Source: Pseudomonadota bacterium (GTDB lineage: Bacteria > Pseudomonadota > Gammaproteobacteria > Steroidobacterales > Steroidobacteraceae). From it: a DNA stretch of 55,651 nt. The notes beneath the pieces were generated by a model. It saw nothing but the letters and a program-made list of their open reading frames with translations, was not told the origin of the DNA and made no database searches. The first letter of the stretch is position 1. Every line of letters starts with the position of its first letter. The stretch is taken from contig JAPLSH010000013.1 of assembly GCA_026398735.1 (NCBI GenBank), forward strand, positions 1-55,651, in the 5' to 3' direction. Made by a program: the position numbers and the translations under genes. Shown here piece by piece: positions 17,240-26,324 of this stretch.

Positions 17240-19378
17240 TTAGATGGTGACGATCTTCTGCTTGGCAATGGGCAGCGCGCGCAGCCGCTTACCTGTTGCC
17301 GCAAAGATGGCGTTGGCCACTGCAGGGCCGATCAATGCGGTGCCTGGCTCGCCCAGTCCACCGGGCGCTTCGGTGCTGTCGATGACGTGCACGTCAATCG
17401 GTGGTGCTTCAGGCAGTCGCAGCAAACGGTAGCTGTCGAAGTTCTTCTGCTGCACTTGCCCGCCGGCCAGGGTGATCTCTCCCCACAGTGCTGCGGTCAG
17501 CCCGAACAGGATGCTGCCGTGGATCTGCTGATCGACGATGTTGGGGTTGACCACGCTGCCGCAGTCCACTGCGCAGGTGACGCGATGGATCTTGAGTGCG
17601 CCACCTTCAACAGACACCTCGGCCACCTGAGCCATATAGGTGCCATAGCCTTCCATCAGTGCGATGCCTTGAAAGTGACCGGCCGGTGCCTTGCCCCAAC
17701 CGGCTTTTTCGGCTGCGGTGTCTAGCACACGCTTGTAGCGCGGCTGTTTGCCAAGCAGTGCAGCGCGAAACGCATAGGGGTCTTTGCCAGCCGCATGAGC
17801 CAGTTCATCCATGAAGCTCTCTGCGACAAAGCAATTAAGTCCATGGCTGACCGAGCGCCAGTAACCCACGTTGATGCCGATCTCTTCGCGGTTGTAGGTC
17901 ACCGCGATATTGGGCACGTCATAGGGATAGTTTTGCGCCGCCTCGACAGCAAACGGATCGATGGCGGTTTCGACGACGGCGGGGAACATGCGGGCTGTGA
18001 TCGACGGCCCTGTCAGATGCAGCTTCCAGGCGACCAGATTGCCCTGGGCATCCAGCGCGCCAGTGACTTCATCGTGGGCTGGTGGACGGTAGGCGTCGTG
18101 CGTGGTGTCGTCCTCACGCGTCCAGATCACCTTGACTGGCTTGCCCATGGCCTTAGAGGCCTCGACTGCTGCAGTGAGGTAATCCACTTCTAAGCGCCGG
18201 CCGAAGCCACCGCCCAGCAGCGTGGTGTGGATGAACACTTGCTCGGGCTTAAGGCCTGCAACAGCAGCAACGACGCCTTGAGCCACTTGCTGTGTCTGCG
18301 TGTTGACGTGAATGTCAGCGCTGTCTTGGCGCACATCTGCCGTGCAGTTCTGCGGCTCTAGCGTCGCGTGAGCCAACAGCGGCAGTTCATAGGTGGCGCT
18401 GAGTATTTTGGCTGCGCCTTTGATGGCAGCTGTCGCATCGCCTTCTTTGCGCACGTCCCGGCCGGGTCTGCTGGCCGCTGCACGCAGCTTGGCTTTGATG
18501 CCTTCGGTACTCAGGGAGGCATTGGGCCCGGCCTTCCAGCTTATTTTGACGGCCGCCAGCGCTTTGCGCGCCTGCCAGTAATGATCGGCCACTACCACTA
18601 CGCCGCTGGCGGTAGCCAGCACCTTCTTGACGCCAGGCATTGTCTCGGCTGCCTTGGCATCAAAGCGATTGAGTGAGCCGCCCAGCACTGGTGGCTGCGC
18701 CAGCGCGGCATGCAACATGCCCGGCAGTTTCACGTCGATGCCGTAGAGGGCGCTGCCATCAACCTTGGCTGCCGTATCGATGCGCTTTTGCGGCTTGCCG
18801 ACCAGCTTGAAGTCTTTGGCGGCTTTAAGCGTGACATCGGTGGGCACAGGCAGTTTGGCGGCATTCTCCGCCAGAGCGCCATAGCTGAGCCGCTTGCTGC
18901 CGTTAACTACGTAGCCGCCTTGCACTGTGAGCTTGGCCGCATCGACGTCCCAATGCGTGGCGGCTGCCTGCACGAGCATCATGCGAGCCTGTGCGCCGGC
19001 TTTGCGTAGCTTTTCCCAGCCATCGCGCACGCTGCTGCTGCCGCCGGTAATCTGCGCACCCAGCAGGGCATTGACGTAAACCGCGTTGACTGGCGCCGCC
19101 ACGACGCGAATGGCATCGAGCGACACTTCCAGCTCTTCGGCCAGCAGTTGTGTCAGCGATGTGTAAACGCCTTGGCCCATTTCTGAGCGATCTACCAGCA
19201 CGGTAATAGCGTTCTCGCTGTCGATCTTGAGCCATGCCACTGGCTGACCGCCTTCGGCGCCCAGTGCCGAGGGTTTGCTGCAGCCTGTCAGGCTAAGGCC
19301 CAGCACCAGGCCGCCACCGGCCAAGCCGGTGATTTTGAGAAAGTCGCGCCGTGAGCTGTCCGTGATCTTGTGTGTCAT
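17240..19378 (-). CDS. Molybdopterin-binding subunit, isoquinoline oxidoreductase-like
   Basis: 712 residues, large subunit of a xanthine-dehydrogenase-family molybdenum hydroxylase of the two-subunit isoquinoline 1-oxidoreductase (IorB) type. The N-terminus carries a twin-arginine signal (SSRRDFLKITG) and a lipobox-like LTGC, so it is exported folded and may be lipid-anchored. Mo-cofactor regions include GQGVYTSLTQLLAEELEV, LGGGFGRRLEVDY and the catalytic Glu in LGEPGTALIGPAVANAI. Such enzymes hydroxylate N-heterocycles or oxidise aldehydes and pass electrons to the respiratory chain. The iron-sulfur subunit gene precedes it by 12 bases. Confidence 0.9.
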   Translation of the reverse strand: MTHKITDSSRRDFLKITGLAGGGLVLGLSLTGCSKPSALGAEGGQPVAWLKIDSENAITVLVDRSEMGQGVYTSLTQLLAEELEVSLDAIRVVAAPVNAVYVNALLGAQITGGSSSVRDGWEKLRKAGAQARMMLVQAAATHWDVDAAKLTVQGGYVVNGSKRLSYGALAENAAKLPVPTDVTLKAAKDFKLVGKPQKRIDTAAKVDGSALYGIDVKLPGMLHAALAQPPVLGGSLNRFDAKAAETMPGVKKVLATASGVVVVADHYWQARKALAAVKISWKAGPNASLSTEGIKAKLRAAASRPGRDVRKEGDATAAIKGAAKILSATYELPLLAHATLEPQNCTADVRQDSADIHVNTQTQQVAQGVVAAVAGLKPEQVFIHTTLLGGGFGRRLEVDYLTAAVEASKAMGKPVKVIWTREDDTTHDAYRPPAHDEVTGALDAQGNLVAWKLHLTGPSITARMFPAVVETAIDPFAVEAAQNYPYDVPNIAVTYNREEIGINVGYWRSVSHGLNCFVAESFMDELAHAAGKDPYAFRAALLGKQPRYKRVLDTAAEKAGWGKAPAGHFQGIALMEGYGTYMAQVAEVSVEGGALKIHRVTCAVDCGSVVNPNIVDQQIHGSILFGLTAALWGEITLAGGQVQQKNFDSYRLLRLPEAPPIDVHVIDSTEAPGGLGEPGTALIGPAVANAIFAATGKRLRALPIAKQKIVTI

Positions 19379-19390
19379 GGTTCGTGCTCC

Positions 19391-19870
19391 TTATTTGGCT
19401 GCGTTAGCAGGGGCGGATTGCAACAGATCGGCTGCGCGGTGCACGGCCTTGCGGATGCGGTCATAGGTGCCGCAGCGGCAGATGTTGCCGGCCAGAGCCG
19501 CATCAATCTCTGCATCGGTGGGTTTGGCGTTATTTGCCAGCAGTGCGCTGGCCGACATGATCTGACCCGACTGGCAATAGCCGCACTGCGGCACGTCCAG
19601 CTCCATCCACGCCTTTTGCACGGCATGAGAACGGTCGGCCGACAGGCCTTCAATAGTGGTCACTGCCTTGTCACCAACGCTGCCCAGCGGCAGTTGGCAG
19701 GAGCGTGTGGGGTTGCCATCGATATGTACGGTGCAGGCGCCGCACAGGGCCTGGCCGCAGCCGAACTTGGTGCCGGTGAGGCCCAGGTGATCGCGCAGCA
19801 CCCACAACAGCGGGGTGTCTGGTGTGGCATTGGTCTCGAGAGCTTGGCCGTTGACGTGGATCGTGGTCAT
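19391..19870 (-). CDS. [2Fe-2S] subunit of molybdenum hydroxylase
   Basis: 159 residues, all motifs present: plant-type ferredoxin cluster [15 protein letters not shown] and the second cluster [13 protein letters not shown] with [15 protein letters not shown]. This is the IorA/CoxS-type small subunit that takes electrons from the molybdenum site of the partner encoded downstream. It has no signal peptide of its own, as expected when it is co-exported with a Tat partner. ATG 19870 follows GGAGG. It starts the minus-strand operon to the glutathione transferase and diverges from the fusion gene at 19987. Confidence 0.92.
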   Translation of the reverse strand: MTTIHVNGQALETNATPDTPLLWVLRDHLGLTGTKFGCGQALCGACTVHIDGNPTRSCQLPLGSVGDKAVTTIEGLSADRSHAVQKAWMELDVPQCGYCQSGQIMSASALLANNAKPTDAEIDAALAGNICRCGTYDRIRKAVHRAADLLQSAPANAAK

Positions 19871-19986
19871 GCGTCCTCCCCGGTGTTCTGTTGTTGCATC
19901 AAGCGCCAAACTTAGCGCTCAATCTGCGAGATTATCAACCTGATTGACTCAGGCTAAACAGCCGGCGAAGACCGGCCGGAGGGGCG

Positions 19987-21162
19987 ATGACTGCTTTGTT
20001 GCGCTACGGCTCGGTACTGTGTCTGGCATTGGCCGCTGTGGCGGCGCAAGCACACCACGGCATCTCCAACTGGGACCTGAACAAAGACCTGACGCTCAGT
20101 GGCACGCTGACGCGTATCGAGCTGATCAATCCACATGCTTGGCTGCACTTGCAGGTGACCGATGCGACGGGTCGGGCGCAGCCATGGAAGTGTGAGATGC
20201 GCTCGGCACATGTCCTGCGCCGCTCTGGTTGGACCGTAGAGATGTTCAAGGTTGGTTCGCGCATCACGGTGACGGGTTCACCCGAGCGCTTTCATGCGGA
20301 TCGCTGTTACCTCTCGACCATCGAGTTTGCCGATGGCAGCAAGATGGATCGCTACGGTCAGCGGCAATTGTCTACTGCAAATCGTGCTGCTGCGCCGGCG
20401 CGTCAAGCGCGCACTCCTGAAGGCAGGCCGAATCTGGCCGGTGAATGGGCCGCAGAACAGCGGGTCATGACCGATCCGCGCGGTCAAAGCGGCGCGCTGA
20501 TCGCGCTTGGCGTAGCAGCGCAACTCAAGCCCGGCGAGTTGCCTGCGGGCCAGCGTGCCTTTCCCGGTTCACGCGGTACTCCAGAGTCGCTGGCAACAGA
20601 TCCTGTGCGTGCAGCTTGGGACCGGCCTGTGCCGGTCAACCTCACCGCTATCGGGCGCAAGGCGTTGCAGAGCTTTAATCCGGCCACCCGCGACAACCCT
20701 CGCTTGCGCTGCGAGCCGACCAATCTGTTGTTTGACTGGACCTTCGACAGTGTGATCAATCGCATCACCCAAACACCCCGGCGCATCACACTGCAGTACG
20801 GCCATATGGATCTGACGCGAGTCATCCATCTGGATACTCAGACAATGCCTGCTGGCACTAAAGCATCGCGTGCGGGCTGGTCCGCTGGTCGTTGGGACGG
20901 GGATGTGTTGGTGGTAGAGACACGCGGCTTTCTGCCAGGCGTACTCAATGCCGACGCACGCGTGTTGCACGGCCCGGGGCTGCGCATCACAGAACGCTTT
21001 GAATTGGATGCGGCCGGTACCTCGCTGCGCCGCCGCTATGAGGCGGTTGACCCGCAATATTTTGAGGACGTGTGGCGCGGCGAAGACGTGGTGTCTGTTG
21101 CCGATGTATCGTTCGCGCCTTATCTCTGCAAGGATCCCGGCGGCGCACCTGCCGGCCGATAA
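19987..21162 (+). CDS. Secreted fusion: DUF6152 plus GHWEGD-like domain
   Basis: 391 residues. A signal peptide ends VAAQAHHG. Residues 20-120 are a DUF6152 domain (HHGISNWDLNKDLTLSG, INPHAWLHLQVTD). After a linker (TANRAAAPARQARTPEG), residues 138-391 match the secreted family seen at 10120 and 11347: NLAGEWAAEQ, CEPTNLLFDWTFDSVI, and the motif GRWDGDVLVVETRGFL. The two domains are separate neighbouring genes at 10120-12177, so this natural fusion supports a joint role. Function unknown. GGAGG lies 4 bases before the ATG. Confidence 0.82.
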   Translation: MTALLRYGSVLCLALAAVAAQAHHGISNWDLNKDLTLSGTLTRIELINPHAWLHLQVTDATGRAQPWKCEMRSAHVLRRSGWTVEMFKVGSRITVTGSPERFHADRCYLSTIEFADGSKMDRYGQRQLSTANRAAAPARQARTPEGRPNLAGEWAAEQRVMTDPRGQSGALIALGVAAQLKPGELPAGQRAFPGSRGTPESLATDPVRAAWDRPVPVNLTAIGRKALQSFNPATRDNPRLRCEPTNLLFDWTFDSVINRITQTPRRITLQYGHMDLTRVIHLDTQTMPAGTKASRAGWSAGRWDGDVLVVETRGFLPGVLNADARVLHGPGLRITERFELDAAGTSLRRRYEAVDPQYFEDVWRGEDVVSVADVSFAPYLCKDPGGAPAGR

Positions 21163-21178
21163 AGGAACAGCGCATCGC

Positions 21179-21937
21179 ATGAGTCAGAAAGTATTGGTTA
21201 CCGCAGGGGCTAACGGTATCGGTCGCGAGATTGTCCGTGCCTTTGTCGAAGCGGGCGCGCAGGTGGCGGTCTGCGATATTGATGTGCCTGCGCTTGCTGC
21301 ATTGCAGGCGCAGTGGCCTGGCATCACTACCTATGAGTGTGATGTGGGGCGCCGTGCCGATGTCGAGCGCATGGTGTCGTCTGCTGTTCTTGCCTTGGGT
21401 GGCCTTGATGTGCTGGTGAACAATGCCGGCATCGGTGGCCCGACATCCTCTGTAGAGCAGTTCTCGCCCGAAGAGTGGGATCGCGTCGTGGCGGTCAACC
21501 TGACAGGCACCTTTGATGTGACGCGTCTGTCGATCCCGCATCTCAAACAGTCTGCTGCCGGATCCATCATCGTGATGTCATCGGCTGCCGGGCGCTTTGG
21601 TTATCCCTATCGCAGTGCGTACTCCGCCACCAAGTGGGCGCTGGTCGGCTTTGCCAAGACGCTGGCTATAGAGCTGGGCGACTGGGGCATACGCGCCAAT
21701 GCGCTGCTGCCCGGTGCAGTAGATGGCGAGCGTTTGCACCGCGTGTATGCCGGGCGTGTGGAGGCTACCGGGCAATCGTTGGAGACTGTGTTAGAGGCGG
21801 CTATGGCCGGACAGTCGCTCAAGCGCTTTGTTGATCCGCGTGACATCGCGGCCATGGCAGTGTTTCTGGCTTCTGATGCCGGCAAGTCGATCTCGGGTCA
21901 GGCGCTGTGCATCGACAACGACATGCAGAAGGCTTAA
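21179..21937 (+). CDS. Short-chain dehydrogenase/reductase
   Basis: 252 residues. A classical SDR: TAGANGIG (variant of TGxxxGxG), Asp at the end of the second strand (VCDIDVPAL), favouring NAD, NNAGIGGPT, catalytic Ser in VMSSAAG, Tyr-x-x-x-Lys in SAYSATK, and a C-terminal SGQALCIDNDMQKA. Its ATG lies 16 bases after the fusion gene and its stop 4 bases before the serine hydrolase, so it is in the same transcript. It could oxidise a secondary alcohol intermediate in the pathway; the substrate is not evident. Confidence 0.9.
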   Translation: MSQKVLVTAGANGIGREIVRAFVEAGAQVAVCDIDVPALAALQAQWPGITTYECDVGRRADVERMVSSAVLALGGLDVLVNNAGIGGPTSSVEQFSPEEWDRVVAVNLTGTFDVTRLSIPHLKQSAAGSIIVMSSAAGRFGYPYRSAYSATKWALVGFAKTLAIELGDWGIRANALLPGAVDGERLHRVYAGRVEATGQSLETVLEAAMAGQSLKRFVDPRDIAAMAVFLASDAGKSISGQALCIDNDMQKA

Positions 21938-21941
21938 GACC

Positions 21942-23174
21942 ATGAAATATGTAGCTGTGTTGCAGAGCTTTATCAGATCTCTGTGGTTGATCTGTGTGCC
22001 CGTTTTATGTGGTGCTGCAGAGCAATTACCTGCGCCACTGCAGGGAGGAATTCCTACTCAAGTGCCCGTGGCGCTGCAGTTGGCGCGCTGGCATATGCTC
22101 GATACCGATATCAGCTCTGTCATGTTTCGCAGCATGGATCGGCTCTTCACTACCCGGGTTGTGCCACGGGCGGGTCCCGTCTGGGTTTTGCCAAGAAATG
22201 ATCAAAGCCTTGATCTGCGCTACAGCTGGGACGGGCATCAATATCGCGCAGATGAATTTTTAGATCGTACGTACGGCAATGCACTGTTGGTTATAAAGGA
22301 TGGCAAAATCGTCCACGAAACCTATCGCAACGGCACGGATCCGCAGTCACGATTCATCGCTTGGTCGATGACCAAGTCAGTCACTTCAATCCTGATTGGC
22401 TGCGCACTGGCAGAGGGCTTCATAGATAGTCTGGATACGCCTATCAGCCGATATCTGCCGGAATTGCGCGGTGGGGGCTATGAAGGCGTGAGTATTGGTC
22501 AGGTCATGCAGATGCGCTCTGGTGTCGACTACGAAGAGCGTTATGACTTTGAGCATCCGGGTACTGCAGCCAGTAATCACATTGCATCATTGGTCAAGAA
22601 CGTGGCGCGGTTTGCCGATGCCGCACGCACCATCAAGGGTGTGCATGCACCGGGCGAGGTATTTCAATACAAGACGCTCGATACCGCGGTGCTGGGCTGG
22701 ATGCTCGAGCGCGCCACACGTAGCACGGTCGCTGCCTATACCGCCAAGTGCTTGTGGGAGCCCTTGGGTGCGGAAGCCGATGGCTTTTACATTATGGACG
22801 GTCAGCCTGGCGTAGGGCGCGAGTTCAGTGGTGCCGGCTTCAACGCAACTCTGCGTGACTTTGGCCGCATCGGTCAGATGGTGCTCAACGGCGGTGTGGC
22901 CGATAGTCGCCGCATAGTGTCCGCGGACTGGATTACGCAGTCCACGCGATCAATAGGTCCAACCGATAAACGATTGGGTGGCTATGGGTTGCAATGGTGG
23001 ACGATGCCAGACGGCAAAGCTTTTGCGGCCATCGGTCTGCAGGGGCAGTACATCTACATCGATCCAAGCACACGCACTGTGGTGGTGAAGCTGTCGTACT
23101 ACCCGCCTGGCGATGCCACTGCGTTGGACGGTGAGTCTTTGGCTTTCATGGCTGCTGTTTCTGCTTGGCGCTAA
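21942..23174 (+). CDS. Serine hydrolase, class C beta-lactamase family
   Basis: 410 residues with a hydrophobic N-terminus (signal or anchor, LWLICVPVLCGAA). The beta-lactamase/esterase nucleophile motif SxxK is at Ser142-Lys145 (WSMTKSVTS), with a YLPELRGGGYEGVSIGQVMQMRSG segment typical of class C-like esterases. Relatives act as esterases, amidases or peptidases more often than as antibiotic-resistance enzymes; several polymer-oligomer (6-aminohexanoate) hydrolases have this fold. It lies between an SDR and a PQQ dehydrogenase, so an ester-cleaving step that frees an alcohol is plausible. Confidence 0.85.
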   Translation: MKYVAVLQSFIRSLWLICVPVLCGAAEQLPAPLQGGIPTQVPVALQLARWHMLDTDISSVMFRSMDRLFTTRVVPRAGPVWVLPRNDQSLDLRYSWDGHQYRADEFLDRTYGNALLVIKDGKIVHETYRNGTDPQSRFIAWSMTKSVTSILIGCALAEGFIDSLDTPISRYLPELRGGGYEGVSIGQVMQMRSGVDYEERYDFEHPGTAASNHIASLVKNVARFADAARTIKGVHAPGEVFQYKTLDTAVLGWMLERATRSTVAAYTAKCLWEPLGAEADGFYIMDGQPGVGREFSGAGFNATLRDFGRIGQMVLNGGVADSRRIVSADWITQSTRSIGPTDKRLGGYGLQWWTMPDGKAFAAIGLQGQYIYIDPSTRTVVVKLSYYPPGDATALDGESLAFMAAVSAWR

Positions 23175-23221
23175 AATCAGCCGAGCTGGCTTCCTATAAC
23201 TCAAATAGAGCTGGGGGATTC

Positions 23222-25375
23222 ATGACCATTCGCATCCGTAGCGGCCTGTGTGCCGCGCTGTCCGCTGCTCTGTGTTCCACACTACTGTCGGTGGGAGTAA
23301 ACGCTGCACCGGCAGCCAATGTCACAGCCACCCGCCTGACCAATGCCGAGCGCGAGCCGGCTCAGTGGATGACCTATGGCGGTACCTATTCCGAGCAGCG
23401 CTTCAGCCCGCTCAAGAAGATCAACGATGCCAACATCGGCCAGTTGGGTCTGCAGTGGTTTGCTGACTACGAGACCAACCAGAACCAGCACGGCTCGCCG
23501 CTGTACATCGATGGCGTGCTGTATGTGTCCACTGCGCGCAATGTGGTGCATGCGTTTGACGCTAAGACCGGTAAGCAGTTGTGGAAGTATAACCCGGTCA
23601 TCCAGGGCGAGCGCTTGCGCTACAACCTCGGTCTGGTGAACCGCGGCATTGCGGCGTGGAATGGCAAGATCATCATGGGGACGCTGGATGCGCGCCTGGT
23701 GGCTATCGATGCCAAAACCGGTAAGGAGGCCTGGTCTACCGACACCGTACCGGCCAGTCTTGGCATGGGTGACATGGGCAATCGCTACTCGATCACCATG
23801 GCGCCGCGTGTGGCCAAGGGCAAAGTGTTTGTCGGTGGCTCCGGTGGTGAGTTTGGTGTGCGCGGTTGGATCGCGGCATTTGATGCCGAGACTGGCAAGC
23901 AGGCCTGGCGTTTCTGGACGGTGCCGGGCGATCCTGCCAAGGGCTTTGAGAGCCCCAAGCTGGCCGAGGCTGCCAAGAGCTGGGTCGGCGAATGGTGGAA
24001 GACCGGGGGCGGCGGTACGGTGTGGGACGCTGCGGTCTATGACCCGGTCACCGACCTGCTGTATTTCGGCACCGGCAATGCCACGCCTTGGAACGCGCGT
24101 GCACGCGACGAAAAAATTGTCGACAACCTATTCACCGCGTCGATCGTTGCCGTAAAGCCCGACACGGGCGAATACGTGTGGCACTACCAGGAAGTGCCTG
24201 GCGACTCTTGGGACTATGACGCGGTCAGTCCGATGATGACGGCAGACCTGATGCTTGGCGGCAGCAAGAAGCATGTGCTGTTGCAGCCTTCTAAGAATGG
24301 CTTCTTCTATGTGCTCGAAGCCGCAACCGGCAAGCTGCTCAGCGCCGATCCGTTCACCGAGGTGAACTGGTCCACTGGCATAGACCTCAAAACAGGCCGC
24401 CCCATCGAAGTGCCGGGCTCGCGTTACGAAACCGAACCTTGGAATCTGGCGCCCGGCGTTCAGGGCGGTCATAGCTGGCATCCCAATGCGTTCAGCCCGC
24501 AGACCGGCTTTGTCTACATTCCGGCGTGGGAAGCTTATTTCACGATGGCAGGCCAAGCGCCCGGCGCCCGTCCGGCTAATGGTGGCTTTAGCTTGGGCAT
24601 TTCGATGGGTACACGCGTCGACCCCGACAAGCTCAAGCCTTACGCACGCACTGGTGTGCGCGGTCGATTGAAGGCCTGGGACCCGGTGTCGCGCAAAGTG
24701 GTGTGGGAGACTGAAGCCTTTGCCAATGGCGGCCCGACCAGCGGCGTGTTGGCCACTGCAGGTAACTTGGTGTTCATGGGTAATGGCGGTGGCAAGCAGT
24801 TGACGGCCTATCACGCCGCAACCGGCGCCAAGCTGTGGAACTACGATGCGCAGACTGCCGTATTTGCGGCGCCCATCAGCTATGAAATTAATGGCGTGCA
24901 ATACATCGCAGCCAGTGTGGGTGGTGCCGCGCAGGGCGGCTATTTCGCCCCTACCTATGCGCGCATGCTGGTGTTTGCTGTGGGTGGCAAAGCCGTGCTT
25001 CCCAAGCAAGAGCCTTACACGCCGCCGCAGCTCAATCCGCCGGTGTCAACTGCATCGGCCGAACTCATCGAACACGGTGGCCGGGTGTATACGCAGCATT
25101 GCTCGGTATGCCATGGCGCCAATGGCCTGCAGGCGCGCACCAGCTTTCCCAATCTGACGGTGTCGGCATTACTGCATGTGCAAGAGGGCTTTGACTATGT
25201 GGTGCGGCAGGGCGCGCGTGCCGACAAGGGCATGGGCTCTTTTGCCAAGGAGCTCACTGCAGAGGATTCGGCAGCAGTGCGTGCTTATCTGATCTCGCGT
25301 GCGAATGCGCTCAAGCTTGCGGCGGCGCCTGCGCCTGTTGTGCCGCGTCAGGAAACGGGGCATGCCGACAACTGA
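23222..25375 (+). CDS. PQQ-dependent quinohaemoprotein dehydrogenase
   Basis: 717 residues: signal peptide to about 28, an eight-bladed quinoprotein propeller to about 600, then a cytochrome c domain with CSVCH (Cys627, Cys630, His631). It would oxidise an alcohol or aldehyde in the periplasm and pass electrons out through the haem. Active-site residues by alignment from memory with Comamonas QH-ADH: Glu210 (GGEFGVRG), Asn286 (GTGNATPW), catalytic Asp331. Two oddities: position 333 is Asp (WDYD) where QH-ADHs have Thr, the feature linked to lanthanide use; and the vicinal Cys-Cys ring is missing (Asn135-Leu136 before LVNRG). ATG at 23222 gives a proper signal peptide. Its end overlaps the next gene by 14 bases. 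Confidence 0.93.
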   Translation: MTIRIRSGLCAALSAALCSTLLSVGVNAAPAANVTATRLTNAEREPAQWMTYGGTYSEQRFSPLKKINDANIGQLGLQWFADYETNQNQHGSPLYIDGVLYVSTARNVVHAFDAKTGKQLWKYNPVIQGERLRYNLGLVNRGIAAWNGKIIMGTLDARLVAIDAKTGKEAWSTDTVPASLGMGDMGNRYSITMAPRVAKGKVFVGGSGGEFGVRGWIAAFDAETGKQAWRFWTVPGDPAKGFESPKLAEAAKSWVGEWWKTGGGGTVWDAAVYDPVTDLLYFGTGNATPWNARARDEKIVDNLFTASIVAVKPDTGEYVWHYQEVPGDSWDYDAVSPMMTADLMLGGSKKHVLLQPSKNGFFYVLEAATGKLLSADPFTEVNWSTGIDLKTGRPIEVPGSRYETEPWNLAPGVQGGHSWHPNAFSPQTGFVYIPAWEAYFTMAGQAPGARPANGGFSLGISMGTRVDPDKLKPYARTGVRGRLKAWDPVSRKVVWETEAFANGGPTSGVLATAGNLVFMGNGGGKQLTAYHAATGAKLWNYDAQTAVFAAPISYEINGVQYIAASVGGAAQGGYFAPTYARMLVFAVGGKAVLPKQEPYTPPQLNPPVSTASAELIEHGGRVYTQHCSVCHGANGLQARTSFPNLTVSALLHVQEGFDYVVRQGARADKGMGSFAKELTAEDSAAVRAYLISRANALKLAAAPAPVVPRQETGHADN

Positions 25376-26315
25376 GTTCACTACCGCCGGGCATGTGGCA
25401 TTGATTGGTACCGGCGTCATCGGTGCCAGTTGGGCCACGTGCTTTCTAGCGTATGGACTCGATGTTGTGGCGACCGATCCATCGCCCGGTGCAGAGCAGC
25501 GCTTGCGCGAGCAAGTGCAACGGCACTGGCCCGCTGCAACAGCGTTGGGTCTTGCGCCAGACGCATCGCTTGATCGCCTGAGTTTTTGTGCCACCGCGCA
25601 GCAGGCGGTGCAGGGCGCCTGCTTTGTGCAGGAAAACGGTCCGGAGCGTGTGCCCTTCAAGCGCGAGATGTTTGCGCTGCTCGATGAAGTTGCACCGCCC
25701 GAGGTCATTCTGGCCAGCAGCTCGTCGGGCATTTTGCCTGCGCAGTTTCAGTCGGTGTGCAAGCATCCCCAGCGCGTGCTTATCGGCCATCCTTTTAATC
25801 CGCCTCACCTCATTCCATTGGTCGAGGTAGTCGGTAGTGAGCAGACCTCTGCAGCGTCCATCGCTATAGCGATGCGGTTTTATGCTGCGGTGGGTCGCAA
25901 GCCCATCCACATACGCAAGGCGATGAAGGGCTTTGTCACCAACCGGTTGCAGGCTGCGCTGTGGCGCGAGGCTTATGGGCTAGTGCAGGCGGGTGTGGTG
26001 TCTGTGCAGGACATAGACACTGCCATTGCCAACGGGCCGGGCCTGCGCTGGGCGCTGCTGGGGCCGTTTGCCACCCAGCATTTGTCTGGTGGTGAGGGTG
26101 GCTTGGCGCATGTGCTGCAGCACCTGGGCCCGCCGATGGATGAGTATTGGCAGGACCTGCTGCCTACGCGGCTTACAGACGAAGTGCGCGATGCAGTGCT
26201 CAGCAGTGCCGGTCAGCAGACCGGTGCGTGGGACATCGAGGCTGTTACCCGCGAACGCGACGCGCTGCTGGTGCAGTTGTTAAAGCTGAAATCAGCGGCC
26301 GGTCATCTGGACTGA
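25362..26315 (+). CDS. 3-hydroxyacyl-CoA / L-carnitine dehydrogenase-like
   Basis: 317 residues. Rossmann loop VALIGTGVIGASWATCF, then the family's catalytic His in GHPFNPPHLIPLVEVV and a C-terminal helical domain (KAMKGFVTNRLQAALWREAY). The length and PLVEVV block fit the L-carnitine dehydrogenase/lambda-crystallin branch of the 3-hydroxyacyl-CoA dehydrogenase superfamily, which oxidises a beta-hydroxy group with NAD+. The ATG lies within the end of the PQQ dehydrogenase gene and follows GGAAACGGGG, implying translational coupling and work in the same pathway. The exact substrate, CoA-bound or free, is not evident. Confidence 0.88.
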   Translation: MPTTEFTTAGHVALIGTGVIGASWATCFLAYGLDVVATDPSPGAEQRLREQVQRHWPAATALGLAPDASLDRLSFCATAQQAVQGACFVQENGPERVPFKREMFALLDEVAPPEVILASSSSGILPAQFQSVCKHPQRVLIGHPFNPPHLIPLVEVVGSEQTSAASIAIAMRFYAAVGRKPIHIRKAMKGFVTNRLQAALWREAYGLVQAGVVSVQDIDTAIANGPGLRWALLGPFATQHLSGGEGGLAHVLQHLGPPMDEYWQDLLPTRLTDEVRDAVLSSAGQQTGAWDIEAVTRERDALLVQLLKLKSAAGHLD

Positions 26316-26324
26316 ACAACCGTT

